A stretch of DNA of 64,000 nucleotides from UBA8437 sp963582065 (GCA_963582065.1 CAUZRQ010000021.1:1-64000); one strand, 5' to 3'; numbered from the stretch's first letter, positions 17,137 to 26,775 are shown. Notes: generated from the letters alone by a model not told the origin. Translations and numbers: made by a program.

Positions 17137-18636
17137 ATGACACGGATCCAGGCGATGGTATTCGCCCTGCTGGTGTGCGGACCCATGGACGCGGCGGAAC
17201 CGATCCACATCGGGTCGCGGCTGGAATTGTTGATCGACGATCACCTGGTCGCCTCGACCAAGGGCGGCGTTCGACTGCAGATGCACAGGCCAGTCCGTCG
17301 CAACGTGGCGGTGGTCACCGACAACAAGTGGGAGGGCAACGCGTGCACCTACACGTCGGTCTTCCAGGACGGGGACCGGTACCGCATGTACTTCGGGTCC
17401 CTGCATTACGTGATGGCCAAGGGCAAGCTGATCCAGGGCCACCCACCCTTCACCTGTTACGCCGAAAGCCGTGACGGGATCCACTGGACCAAGCCGGACC
17501 TGGGCCTGGTCGAATTCGAGGGTTCCAGGAAGAACAACATCGTTCTGACCAACGGTTCGATTCCGGGACTGGCCGTCGATGCCGCCCACATCGCGGTGTT
17601 CAAGGACAGCAACCCGAAGTGTCCGCCTGCCGAGCGATACAAGGCCCTCATTCGCTCGCGGGCGACCAAAGGCCTGTTCGCGTTGAAGTCGCCGGACGGC
17701 TTCCATTTCTCGCCGCTCACCAAGCGACTGGTCATCACTGACGGCGCCTTCGATTCCGAAAACCTCGCCTTCTGGGACTCGGCCCGCGGCGAGTACCGCG
17801 CCTACTTTCGCGACTTCCGGGACGGGATTCGCGGAATCAAAACCACCACGTCGAAGAATTTCCTGGAATGGAGCAAGCCCGAATGGCTGGTCTTTCCCGG
17901 GGCGCCCCACGAGCACCTCTACACCAACCAGGTCACACCATACGCCAGGGCACCGCACATCCTGTTCGGGTTCCCGATGCGGTACATCGACCGGGGCCGG
18001 GTCGATTCCACCGCCAAGCTGCCTCATCCGGAACTACGGCAACTGCGATCCGGCGCATCCCCGCGTTACGGCAGTGCCGTCACCGACGGGCTGATGATGA
18101 CCAGCCGCGACGGGGTGACCTTCAAGAGGTGGGGCGAGGCGATTCTGCGTCCCGGCCCGTCACGAACCAATTCGTGGGTCTACGGCGACAACATCATCGC
18201 CTGGGGAATGCTCAGCACCCGGTCGGATCTTCCCCGGTCTCCTGACGAACTCTCGCTGTTTGCCACCGAGGGCTACTGGGCCGGCAAGAGCATGTACCTG
18301 AGGAGATACTCGATCCGGACCGACGGCTTCGTCTCGATGCGGGCATCACTGGCCGGCGGCGAGTTCGTGACCAGGCCCCTGGTCTTTGCCGGCAACAAGC
18401 TGGCCATCAACTACTCGACGTCGGCTGCCGGAGGGGTCTGGGTCGAGATCCAGGATGCGAAAGGCCAACCGATCAAGGGGTTTGCCCACGCCGACTGCCA
18501 CGAGGTGTTTGGAGACGAAATCGAGCGGGTCGTGACCTGGAAGGACTCCGAAACCGTCTCGCGACTCGCCTCCCGGCCGGTCCGCCTGCGGTTCATCCTG
18601 AAGGACGCCGACCTGTTCTCGTTCCGGTTCCGTTGA
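17137..18636 (+). CDS. Secreted beta-propeller, family P member 1 (glycosidase-like)
   Basis: 499 residues from the ATG at 17137, the second of two close ATGs, chosen because GGAG lies 6 bases before it. A signal peptide (MTRIQAMVFALLVCGPMDAA) precedes the family hallmark IGSRLELLIDDHLVAS. Propeller strands include YRMYFGSLHYVMAKG, SRDGIHWTKPDLGLVEFEGS and SPDGFHFSPLTKRLV. The last ~95 residues form the family module (FVTRPLVFAGNKLAINY ... PVRLRFILKDADLFSFRFR). The family resembles five-bladed GH32/43-type propellers, so it may bind or cut a glycan outside the cell. It is divergent from the sugar isomerase and convergent with a DUF1501 gene. Four paralogues lie elsewhere in the window (30707, 46023, 50813, 55784). 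Confidence 0.8.
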   Translation: MTRIQAMVFALLVCGPMDAAEPIHIGSRLELLIDDHLVASTKGGVRLQMHRPVRRNVAVVTDNKWEGNACTYTSVFQDGDRYRMYFGSLHYVMAKGKLIQGHPPFTCYAESRDGIHWTKPDLGLVEFEGSRKNNIVLTNGSIPGLAVDAAHIAVFKDSNPKCPPAERYKALIRSRATKGLFALKSPDGFHFSPLTKRLVITDGAFDSENLAFWDSARGEYRAYFRDFRDGIRGIKTTTSKNFLEWSKPEWLVFPGAPHEHLYTNQVTPYARAPHILFGFPMRYIDRGRVDSTAKLPHPELRQLRSGASPRYGSAVTDGLMMTSRDGVTFKRWGEAILRPGPSRTNSWVYGDNIIAWGMLSTRSDLPRSPDELSLFATEGYWAGKSMYLRRYSIRTDGFVSMRASLAGGEFVTRPLVFAGNKLAINYSTSAAGGVWVEIQDAKGQPIKGFAHADCHEVFGDEIERVVTWKDSETVSRLASRPVRLRFILKDADLFSFRFR

Positions 18637-18658
18637 GAGACCGCGGCCGGAACAGGTG

Positions 18659-20062
18659 TCAGGGCATCAGTTGCGTGATCGCCGTGCGGTTGTCAACCAG
18701 GGCGGCCAGTTCTCGCGGGAAGCTGCTGTTGACCCGGAACTGGCCCACATCGATCAGGCTCTGCATGACCGTCGCCTGGAACTGCGACAGCGAAACCGGA
18801 AACGCCTGGGGTTCCCCGCCGTTGCGGTGAGCTTTCCCGACAACCTGCCCCATTCTCAGGTCACCCCCGGCAAACGCCAGCGTGCTCAATCGGGCCCAGT
18901 GATCGCGGCCGCCGTTCTTGTTGACCTTCGGCGTGCGGCCGAAGTCGCCCGAGAGGATCAGCAGGATCTTCTTCGAGAGTCCCCGCTGGGCCACGTCTTC
19001 CAGAAACGTGGAAACGGCCTGGTCGGCCGTCCGCCCGAGCATCTCCATGCCCGTCACCATGCCCGGGTTGTTCTTGTCGGCATGCATGTCCCAGCCCGGA
19101 CTGTGGACCGTCACGAACCGGCATCCGGCCTCGCACAACCGCCGGGCCATCAGCATCTGCTTGCCCAGCGGAGAGGGCTTGAACTTCTTGAACCCGACCG
19201 GAATGTGGCTCGTGTCGTAGCGACGGACAAGGGCCGGATCCTCTCGAGAAATGTCCAGGGCACCCGAGGCGCTGCCGAGCAGAAGATCGACCGCCTGGTC
19301 GTTGAACCTCGATGTGCCACCGACCGAGGCGATCTTCGCGTATCGGCGTTTCCACTGGTCCAGCGACGACAGCAACAGTCGACGGTCGGCGAACCGGTCC
19401 TGGGGAATGTTCAGTGACATGTTCGCCAGGATGGCACTCTTGTTGCCGGGCTCGAACGGCGAATAGGGAGAACCGAGTGACCCGGCCCAGGATCCGCGTC
19501 GGACGCGGGTCAGTTCCTGGCGGTACTGCGGATCGATTTCTGGCGTGGTGAGCAGGCTGTAGATCGGCAGGCCGGTGCGTGGACTGTTGGTGCCGGCCAG
19601 CCTGGCGTACAGCGACCCCATGCTGAAGCCGGCCTTTCGCTCGCCGGTCGGATCCATTCCCCCGGTCAGCACCTCGACGTGCGCCTTGACGTGGTCGGTG
19701 TTGCGATGGTGGAACGACCGCACGACGGACATTCCCTGCGCATGCCGGGCCAGCCGGGGAAAGGTGCCGCCGAAGGTGACTCCCGGAATCGTGGTCGCCA
19801 CTTCACCGGTCTGGCTGCGGATTTCCGGAGGGGTCCCCATCATCGGATCGAACGTCTCGATGTGACTGGCTCCTCCGGAGAAGTAGAGGAACACGATCGA
19901 GATGTCCTTGACGAAGGGAGTCTCGACGGCCTGGGCGGCCTCGAGCGTCAGAACGTCTCCCAACGACAACCCGCCGACCGTGCAGGTGCCGACCTGCAGG
20001 AACGAACGGCGCGACACCGTTGCACCGCGTTTGGCCGTGTTGTCGGTAAAAACCGTCAGCAT
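18659..20062 (-). CDS. DUF1501 Tat-exported protein (copy 1)
   Basis: 467 residues; AAGAAG precedes the ATG at 20062. The leader contains the twin-arginine motif SRRSFLQVG followed by a weakly hydrophobic stretch. The DUF1501 pattern is clear: SIVFLYFSGGASHIETFDPM, GGTFPRLARHAQGMSVVRSF, HSPGWDMHADKNN, LILSGDFGRTPKVNKNGGRDHWARL. The fold belongs to the alkaline-phosphatase/sulfatase superfamily, though the catalytic nucleophile is not obvious. In most planctomycetes DUF1501 genes sit directly beside a DUF1549/DUF1553 cytochrome; none is present here. Export through Tat suggests folding, possibly with a cofactor, before secretion. Function not established. Confidence 0.9.
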   Translation of the reverse strand: MLTVFTDNTAKRGATVSRRSFLQVGTCTVGGLSLGDVLTLEAAQAVETPFVKDISIVFLYFSGGASHIETFDPMMGTPPEIRSQTGEVATTIPGVTFGGTFPRLARHAQGMSVVRSFHHRNTDHVKAHVEVLTGGMDPTGERKAGFSMGSLYARLAGTNSPRTGLPIYSLLTTPEIDPQYRQELTRVRRGSWAGSLGSPYSPFEPGNKSAILANMSLNIPQDRFADRRLLLSSLDQWKRRYAKIASVGGTSRFNDQAVDLLLGSASGALDISREDPALVRRYDTSHIPVGFKKFKPSPLGKQMLMARRLCEAGCRFVTVHSPGWDMHADKNNPGMVTGMEMLGRTADQAVSTFLEDVAQRGLSKKILLILSGDFGRTPKVNKNGGRDHWARLSTLAFAGGDLRMGQVVGKAHRNGGEPQAFPVSLSQFQATVMQSLIDVGQFRVNSSFPRELAALVDNRTAITQLMP

Positions 20063-20313
20063 TGGTCTTCTTCCGGGACGACTGGAATCCGGTCAAACGT
20101 CGATTCTAGACCGATTTGAGTGGCCATACGAACCCCAGTAGCGGCTACCCACTCAACCCCCGCACTGCCCTGGAAACTCGCCGATGCCAGTCGGCCTTGC
20201 GAGGCATCTTCAATGCATTGCCTCTGCGTGCTCCAAACGACACCATGCACCTCCGCTGGAACCGCTTCGTTCGTCCCTGGAACCTGTGCCTGAACACCGG
20301 CCCAGGCTTCACC

Positions 20314-23300
20314 ATGGCGACAACAACCACAGTTATCGCCCGGATTCAGCAGCTGCTGCTGAAAGTCGGCAACCAGATCTGGCTCTGGTTCCGGGACTCG
20401 GTCTGGAGGTGGACGTGGATCCTGTTTGCCTGGGCTGACAGCAACCTCGTCAAACTCGCCCCGTTGTTCGGCTCCCAAACGAATTGGTGCGTAAAACGCC
20501 TGCTATCGGTCTACCTGGCTCTATACGCATTGATTGGCCTTCTGCACCTCGTGTCGACAGTCTGCCCCGAGAAGGTAGCCGCCTTCTGCCAGCTGACCTG
20601 TTTTGCGATCGCTCTCTTCGGAATTGTCGGTGTCTTCGCGGTCAATCGAGCCTGGGCGAGGAACGAGAGGCGACGCCTGGAGATCCAGCAGAAGATCCGC
20701 CCGCATGAGGAACTCGGCACGCTCCCCGAACTGATGCTGTTTTCCTTTTACGGCATCCTGCAATTGCTGGTGCTGTTCCCTCTGGCGTTCCATTATTCCT
20801 ACTCCTTGTTCGACTGGTATTCCGCTCCACTCGACACCTCCCTGTCCTTGTTCGACTGGTTCAAATACACCCTCGACTATTCCTTCCGGCCGGTAATCCA
20901 CGTCCAGAAACCGTTTTTTGACCGATTGACAGATATTGAGATCAACGAGGCTCATCTCGGAGGGAACCTCCTATTTGTGTTCAAGCAGTACACCTTCGAC
21001 TTGATTTTCATCAACACGATTTTCCAGGTCTACCAGATCCATAAGATGGTCGACACGACCATCAAGGCCCTCGAAACCGATCACGAAATGGCCGCTCTTC
21101 TTGGATCGCGGGCGCTCTCACCACTCGTCAAAGAGCTGAGTAAATCGAAGTCGAACAAACAACGCGCCCAAGCGGCCAAGGCTCTTGCCCATCTCGACGA
21201 CAAACGAGCGGCGGAACCGCTCGTCGAGTCTCTGAAGAGGGACAAGGATGTTTCCGTTCGGATTGCTGTAGCCGAGGCACTCGGTCGGTTCAGAACCATT
21301 CTCGTCCGCGACGCGCTCGACAGTGCACGCCACAACGACACGCATCCCCGCGTTCGAGATGCCGCTTCCGAGGCTTTCATCAACCTCGGCGACATCATCG
21401 AAGAATCCCAGCTCTTGGACGAATTGGACTCTGGCAACGAACAATTACGAATCAACGCGATCCGTGGGCTTTGCGGGCTCGGGGTTTGTCGTCATGTCGA
21501 ACGGTTCATCGGGAACCTGAACGAAGACTCACAAGTTGCTGTGAGGGTGGCGGCTGCGGTGGCACTTGGCCGTCTGGGTGACAACCTCGCGGTGACACCG
21601 CTGATCGAGCAGTTGCAGAACAACCCCGATGCCCGGGTCCGTGAAGCAGCTGCCAAGGCGCTGGGGCAACTTGGTGACGACCGAGCCTTGTGCGTGCTGA
21701 TCGATTTTCCGGCGTCGCAACACCTGGTTGCCTCTGTAAGAAAAGCTGCAGCGATAGCCGTCGGCAACCTCCGTAACACCTCTCCAGGTGATCCCACCGA
21801 GCACCGGACATCTCGCGGCGACAGCGCCCCGTTACGAAAACCACTGCTGGTGACGTTGAAGGGAGTGGAGAAGTTGAACGGAGAAGATTGGTTTGCGTCT
21901 CGGGCCGCTGCCACCGCACTCGGTGCATTGCGAGACCCCGATGCCGTTGGAGACCTCTGTAACGAACTCTTGAATGACGACCCGGCCATCGGCGATGCAG
22001 CAGCAGCCGCGCTTGGTCAAATCGGCGACGACCAGGCTGTCCAACCGCTTGTCAGGGCATTGGGGGAACACAAAGAGAGTGCGGTCAGACAATCAGCAGC
22101 AGTGGCCCTGGGGCACCTTGGTAGTGACAGGGCTCTGCAACCACTGCGAAACGCATTCGAGAAGCGAGATGAAGATCGCGAAGTTCACGTTGCTGCTATC
22201 CGAGCGATCGCTCAACTCGACAATCCCGCGGGGCTGCAACATGTCATCGACGCTCTGAAAGACAACCGACAGAACACACGACAAACGGCAGCCGTTGCAC
22301 TCGGCAAGCTTGGCAACGCGATCGCTGTGGAACCACTCGTCAAGGTACTGCAAGACTCACATCCTGCGGTAACGCATGCCGCCATCTTGTCACTGGGCCA
22401 ACTGGGTGACCCCAGTGTGGTCGACAAGATCATCGCCTGCCTTGAGAACTCCTCCGACATCTCCGTGCAGGAAGCCGCCGTCCGGGCACTCGGCGAACTC
22501 GGCGAACACAGTGCCGTAGAAGCAATCGTCACCGAGTTGATGCACTCGAAGACTGCTTCCATTCGTGAGGCCGCAGCCACATCGCTCGGACAACTCGGGA
22601 ATCCTCGAGCAGTGAAACCCCTTATTGAAGCGATGAAGGACCCAGAGAGTTCTGTCGTTCGAGCCGCAGTCATTGCACTCGGAGAACTTGACGATGACCA
22701 GGCCGTGAAGCCGCTTCTTGCGGCGTGGGAACAGGACACACAGCAAGAAGCCATACGGGAAGCCGCAGGCGTGGCAATTGGAAAACTGGACCCGAGTTTG
22801 GCACTGGCTTCGTCGATCAAGAAACTGAAACACGAAGATCTCGGTGTTCGTGAATCCGCGGCCGAAGTACTCGGCCAGATGCGGAACGACGATGCCGTAG
22901 AACCACTTCTCGAAGCACTGGAAAATGGACCGGGATGGGGATCGTGGCTACAAGGGATCTTTGACTCTTCGCGTAAGGAAGCCGAGCAGTGTTTCCAGGA
23001 GGCTCTGGTCACGTCACTCGGCCAACTCGGCAACAAACGCGCGGTGGAATCTCTGATCGAGCAGTTGAATTCAAAACACGGTCCCCCCGTGCAAAAAGCC
23101 GCGGCCACATCACTCGGACAAATTGGCGATCCCCAAGCTGTGGCCCCGCTTCTTGCGGTGTGGGAACAGGACAAACAGCAAGAAGACATACGCGATGCCG
23201 CGGGAGTGGCGTTGGCAACACTGGACCCGAAGTCGGCACTGTCCAAGGGGATCGAGAAACTGGAGGATGAAGATCCCGAAGTTCGGCTATCCGCGGCCGA

Positions 23301-23463
23301 AATCCTTTGCCGGATCGACGACAACCAGGTTGAGGAGCACCGCCTGCAGGAAGCTGTGGAGCAGCTCCTGGCCACGCTGAACGACGACAACCCATTTGTC
23401 TGTGATGCCGCATCTCGGGCACTTTCTGAAATCAGCGGACTCTACGCCCGACATCCACATTGA
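20314..23463 (+). CDS. Membrane-anchored HEAT-repeat protein (large paralogue)
   Basis: 1049 residues from the ATG at 20314, chosen because it aligns with the start of the paralogue at 33887; the frame is open from a TTG at 20116, with another ATG at 20245. The first ~270 residues hold about four hydrophobic segments (RLLSVYLALYALIGLLHLV, FAIALFGIVGVFAV, LMLFSFYGILQLLVLFPLAF, FDLIFINTIFQVYQI) and the shared motif VGVFAVNRAWARNERRR. From about residue 270 to the end run some 25 PBS-lyase/HEAT repeats (for example VREAAAKALGQLGDDRALCVL), forming a long cytoplasmic solenoid for protein-protein contacts. No catalytic domain is seen. It looks like a membrane scaffold or sensor. It lies between two DUF1501 genes. 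HEAT boundaries are clear; the role is unknown. Confidence 0.82.
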   Translation: MATTTTVIARIQQLLLKVGNQIWLWFRDSVWRWTWILFAWADSNLVKLAPLFGSQTNWCVKRLLSVYLALYALIGLLHLVSTVCPEKVAAFCQLTCFAIALFGIVGVFAVNRAWARNERRRLEIQQKIRPHEELGTLPELMLFSFYGILQLLVLFPLAFHYSYSLFDWYSAPLDTSLSLFDWFKYTLDYSFRPVIHVQKPFFDRLTDIEINEAHLGGNLLFVFKQYTFDLIFINTIFQVYQIHKMVDTTIKALETDHEMAALLGSRALSPLVKELSKSKSNKQRAQAAKALAHLDDKRAAEPLVESLKRDKDVSVRIAVAEALGRFRTILVRDALDSARHNDTHPRVRDAASEAFINLGDIIEESQLLDELDSGNEQLRINAIRGLCGLGVCRHVERFIGNLNEDSQVAVRVAAAVALGRLGDNLAVTPLIEQLQNNPDARVREAAAKALGQLGDDRALCVLIDFPASQHLVASVRKAAAIAVGNLRNTSPGDPTEHRTSRGDSAPLRKPLLVTLKGVEKLNGEDWFASRAAATALGALRDPDAVGDLCNELLNDDPAIGDAAAAALGQIGDDQAVQPLVRALGEHKESAVRQSAAVALGHLGSDRALQPLRNAFEKRDEDREVHVAAIRAIAQLDNPAGLQHVIDALKDNRQNTRQTAAVALGKLGNAIAVEPLVKVLQDSHPAVTHAAILSLGQLGDPSVVDKIIACLENSSDISVQEAAVRALGELGEHSAVEAIVTELMHSKTASIREAAATSLGQLGNPRAVKPLIEAMKDPESSVVRAAVIALGELDDDQAVKPLLAAWEQDTQQEAIREAAGVAIGKLDPSLALASSIKKLKHEDLGVRESAAEVLGQMRNDDAVEPLLEALENGPGWGSWLQGIFDSSRKEAEQCFQEALVTSLGQLGNKRAVESLIEQLNSKHGPPVQKAAATSLGQIGDPQAVAPLLAVWEQDKQQEDIRDAAGVALATLDPKSALSKGIEKLEDEDPEVRLSAAEILCRIDDNQVEEHRLQEAVEQLLATLNDDNPFVCDAASRALSEISGLYARHPH
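22687..22890 (+). repeat. Internal duplication in HEAT array, copy 1
   Basis: This stretch and 23122-23325 are similar at base level with a constant offset of 435 bases (145 codons). Both encode a HEAT repeat with PLLA-x-WEQD-x-QQE, then AAGVA, LDP, and SAAE. The similarity is much higher than between other repeats of the array, pointing to a recent in-frame duplication of a four- to five-repeat block. Confidence 0.65.
23122..23325 (+). repeat. Internal duplication in HEAT array, copy 2
   Basis: Second copy of the block described at 22687-22890, offset by 435 bases. The shared string WEQD-x-QQE followed by IR-x-AAGVA and LDP makes the register unambiguous. Confidence 0.65.
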
Positions 23464-23711
23464 TGATCACCCATTGCCGTGTTCGCGTCCTGAAATGCTC
23501 GACGCGGGGCGTTCAGGGCAGGGCAGGGGATCTGTCACCGGACCCGAAAACTGACTCTTGTGTCGACCATCAGCTCACCGATAATCGCCGTGCCACACCA
23601 TCGATAACGCAATTCCCGGTAGATCCCGCCTGCGTGACTCTCGTATCATACGTCTCACCGCGACATTGCTTGTGTTGACGGCTTCACGGCGTGCCGAGAA
23701 CCACCAGAAAC

Positions 23712-25184
23712 ATGCATCACCCCACACCGACACCATCGCATCCGCTGATCTCGCGCCGGACAGCCGTGCAGGCAGGCACGCTCGGGCTGATGGGATTGGG
23801 CATGAACCAGGTCGCGAGCCTGCAAGCCGCACCGGCAACCACGAAACCCTTGCCCGAATTCCGACGCTGCATCTACATCTTCCTCTCGGGCGGATTGGCC
23901 CAGCAGGACAGTTTCGACCTGAAACCCAATGCCCCGGTCTCGATCCGTGGCGAATTCCGCCCGATCGCGACACGGACACCGGGCATCGACATCTGCGAAC
24001 ACCTGCCCGGACTGGCCCAGCGAAGTCACCTGTGGTCAATCTGCCGCTCGATGACCCACTCGACCAACGGTCACACGCTGGGCCATTACTTCATGCTTAC
24101 CGGTCGGTCGATGAAGAACCTCGGGTTCCGTGGCGACCGACAACCGCGTCCCGGCGACTACCCGTCCATCCTTTCGACGGCCGGATACGCCATCCGAAAT
24201 CACCCCCGGGTGCCACGGCAGAACGACAAGCTGCCCCCGGCGGCCGTGGTCCCGGAAACCCTGATCCACTGGTCGGGCGGAACAATCCCCGGGCAATTCG
24301 GCGGCCAGATGACCTACCGACACGATCCCTGGTTCATCGAGGCCTCCCCTTACCACAACATCCAGCGGGGAGCCTATCCCGAGTACAACTTCCCGAACCT
24401 GGGCCTGGCGTTCCGCGAGGAGGACCGTGTCTTCCGGGCTCCGAACCTGACGCTTCCTCACAGCCTGACCTCGGCACGCTTTGCCCGTCGGCTTGATGTG
24501 CTGCGGAGCATCGAACGTCAGCAGAAGCACCTGGACCAGGCCGTAACGGCCAGGAGCTTCGGGCGTCTTCGGGAAGGAGCCATCTCGCTGCTCAACGACC
24601 CCAAGGTGCGCCACGCCTTCGACGTCACCAACGAAAAGGACACCGAACAGATCCGCTACGGCCGCAACAGTTACGGCTGGTCGCTGTTGATGGCACGGCG
24701 ATTGATCGAGGCCGGTATTCCATTGGTCCAGGTCAACCTCGGCAACAACGAGACCTGGGACACCCACGGTGACGCGTTTCCACGGTTCAAGGAAAAGCTG
24801 TTCCCCCCGACCGACCGCGGCCTGTCGGCACTGTTGGACGACCTGCACGAACGCGGCCTGTTGGAGTCGACGCTGATCGTGATGGCCGGTGAGTTCGGCC
24901 GGACACCCAAGCTCGAGACCAACCGGCACTACAAACTGCCCGGCCGCGACCACTGGGGTGCGGTGCAGACGGTCTTTTTCGCCGGTGGGGGAACCCGTGG
25001 CGGAACGGTGGTCGGATCATCCGACAAGATCGCCGGCTATCCGGCGGCCAACCCCCAGAAGCCCGAAAACATGGCGGCGACCATCTACCACTCGCTGGGG
25101 ATTCCCCAGGACGCGTCCTGGCGAGACGATCTCGACCGGCCGCACCAGATCTACCACGGCGAGCCGATCGCGGGCCTGTTCTGA
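23712..25184 (+). CDS. DUF1501 Tat-exported protein (copy 2)
   Basis: 490 residues from the ATG at 23712; a GTG at 23691 would add seven residues, and no clear ribosome-binding site decides. The leader has SRRTAVQAGTLGLMGLGM, a Tat-like signal. DUF1501 landmarks: CIYIFLSGGLAQQDSFDLKP, SRSMKNLGFRGDRQPRPGDY-type region, GNNETWDTHGDAFPRFKEKL, VMAGEFGRTPKLETN and GRDHWGAVQTVFFAGGG. This is the more typical subfamily, with the full GEFGRTP and DHW motifs. As with copy 1, no DUF1549/1553 cytochrome neighbour is present, which is atypical. Convergent with the DUF3472 gene, with a strong hairpin between them. Function not established. Confidence 0.92.
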   Translation: MHHPTPTPSHPLISRRTAVQAGTLGLMGLGMNQVASLQAAPATTKPLPEFRRCIYIFLSGGLAQQDSFDLKPNAPVSIRGEFRPIATRTPGIDICEHLPGLAQRSHLWSICRSMTHSTNGHTLGHYFMLTGRSMKNLGFRGDRQPRPGDYPSILSTAGYAIRNHPRVPRQNDKLPPAAVVPETLIHWSGGTIPGQFGGQMTYRHDPWFIEASPYHNIQRGAYPEYNFPNLGLAFREEDRVFRAPNLTLPHSLTSARFARRLDVLRSIERQQKHLDQAVTARSFGRLREGAISLLNDPKVRHAFDVTNEKDTEQIRYGRNSYGWSLLMARRLIEAGIPLVQVNLGNNETWDTHGDAFPRFKEKLFPPTDRGLSALLDDLHERGLLESTLIVMAGEFGRTPKLETNRHYKLPGRDHWGAVQTVFFAGGGTRGGTVVGSSDKIAGYPAANPQKPENMAATIYHSLGIPQDASWRDDLDRPHQIYHGEPIAGLF

Positions 25185-25192
25185 TCGCCGCC

Positions 25193-25219
25193 CGCGACTG
25201 CACCGGCACGGTGGTCGCG
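25193..25219. terminator. Hairpin between convergent genes, likely bidirectional terminator
   Basis: CGCGAC at 25193-25198 pairs with GTCGCG at 25214-25219, and CACCG at 25201-25205 pairs with CGGTG at 25209-25213, around a 3-base GCA loop; two bases (25199-25200) bulge out. The 11-bp stem lies exactly between the stops at 25184 (plus) and 25224 (minus). There is no long T run, so this would be a non-canonical terminator or transcript-end stabiliser. Confidence 0.45.
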
Positions 25220-25223
25220 ACGG

Positions 25224-26531
25224 TTATTCGGCGAGATCCGACTTCCGCAGGGGAAGGGTGATCCGCGGCGGAGACTTGGTCGCCGGCCGCCTGAACGTGT
25301 CGCCGTACCGCGCCGTGGCCGGAAGAAAACCCCCGTTGGACAGGTAGAAGCCGCCGTCGGCCTCGACACCCCCACCGTAGTCCTTCCGTTCGACACGGCC
25401 GGTGGGATCGTGAGTGAAGCGGGTTTGGGTGAGTTCCAGCCACTTGCCCTTGGCACCGCGAACCCATTGCCGGCTGAACCTGGCCTGGCGACGCAGGTAG
25501 CCGCTGGAACCGCCGAAGTTCTCGATGAACGAATAGAGACTCCGCAGGTGCTTGCCGTCCTTGGGTGCTCGAAAACTCGCGATCAACTTCCACTTCTTCT
25601 TCGCCGGCAGAAAGAAGTAAGCGGTGTACGTGGTGTTAGGTCCCTTCGGCTCGGCGTGCACCAGGAAACGCTGGGTCGTGCCGGCCTTCCAGGGATGGAC
25701 CCAGTGGCTGTGGCCGCCAGTCCCCTCGTTCCCGAAACCATGAGCCACCACGCCGCGGCCCTTGCCCAGCAGTGTGACACGATCCGCCGGCTTCACCTTC
25801 TTACGGTCCACCGCCTCGTTGCCGCTGTCCCAGATCGAAAAAATGACCCGTCGTTCGGTCGGGCTGTTGACCTGGATCCCGAAGTAGCCTCGAGAGAACC
25901 CGCAGGCCATGTAGTAGGAGTGAACCGGGTCGGCCCCCCTGGGGACCGTGATCTCGTTGTAGAACCACCCGACCTGTTCACCCTTGGGGAAAGGGAACCA
26001 GAGGTGGACCGAGGCGGCGTTTCGCCGGGGCTTGGTGTTGAAGTGCATGCCCCGGCTGGCCGGGCCCGAGAAGACCAGCGACTTGACGCTCCCGAACGAG
26101 CGACCGGTTCGCTTGCGACCGGTCAACGTGATCGCCTGGTAGCCTGGCTTGGAGATTTCGACGGTTCCGACCGGGACCCGGACGTACTGATCCGCTCCAG
26201 TCTTCTTGACCTCTCTCACAAATTCCTTGCCCGCCAGCTTGACGCCAATCGTCGCACTGTCCGAATCGGGCAAGGAGATCAGCAATTCGAGCGACAGCCG
26301 ACCGGTGGCCTTCAGGTTGACGTAGGACTTGATGACCGCGTCGGACCGGACCCAGCCGGTGATCCCGCGGCGGGGATCGATCCGTGCGGCTCCGTTGTCG
26401 GGGACCACGTAGGCGGTGAAGGCCGGCACCTCCACCTCCTTGGCTCGTTTGTCGTCGGCGCGGGCCGAAAGACATCCCACGAACAACAACACGACCGTGA
26501 CGGACAACCGGGTTTGGGGACGGCAACGCAT
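25224..26531 (-). CDS. Exported DUF3472 protein (with DUF5077-like N-terminal part)
   Basis: 435 residues from the ATG at 26531, with GAGGAAA just upstream. A signal peptide (LSVTVVLLFVGCLSARA) is followed by a ~130-residue beta-sandwich resembling DUF5077 (PAFTAYVVPDNGAARIDPRR, GYQAITLTGRKRTG). The remainder is DUF3472: ASVHLWFPFPKGEQVGWFYN, YYMACGFSRGYFGIQVNSP, RRVIFSIWDSGNEA, GGHSHWVHPWKAGTTQRFLV. DUF3472 proteins are lectin-like or carbohydrate-related in annotation and frequent in planctomycetes and Bacteroidetes; enzymatic activity is not shown. Likely binds a polysaccharide outside the cell. Single gene. Confidence 0.85.
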   Translation of the reverse strand: MRCRPQTRLSVTVVLLFVGCLSARADDKRAKEVEVPAFTAYVVPDNGAARIDPRRGITGWVRSDAVIKSYVNLKATGRLSLELLISLPDSDSATIGVKLAGKEFVREVKKTGADQYVRVPVGTVEISKPGYQAITLTGRKRTGRSFGSVKSLVFSGPASRGMHFNTKPRRNAASVHLWFPFPKGEQVGWFYNEITVPRGADPVHSYYMACGFSRGYFGIQVNSPTERRVIFSIWDSGNEAVDRKKVKPADRVTLLGKGRGVVAHGFGNEGTGGHSHWVHPWKAGTTQRFLVHAEPKGPNTTYTAYFFLPAKKKWKLIASFRAPKDGKHLRSLYSFIENFGGSSGYLRRQARFSRQWVRGAKGKWLELTQTRFTHDPTGRVERKDYGGGVEADGGFYLSNGGFLPATARYGDTFRRPATKSPPRITLPLRKSDLAE

Positions 26532-26775
26532 GAGATTTCCTCGTGGGAACGACCGAGACCTGTCGATTCGGCACCGACCAATCTAACCGGTTCCCGGATC
26601 GGACGCCCACCGCGTAGATGGTGATTTCGGGATCCTTCGATGTCCCGAATTTCCTGTTACACTTTCCCTCCGCCGGGCGAGCCATGTTGCCGGTCTGTCG
26701 TCGGCCCATCGGCGACTTTCCGTCGCCGCCCGGCCACCCGGAAATCTCACCTTCTTGCCGACAAGCGGACCGGGC

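Noticed and set aside
16444..18027. 527-codon minus-strand open frame spanning isomerase and propeller
   Set aside because: It crosses two better-supported genes in other frames and has no motif.
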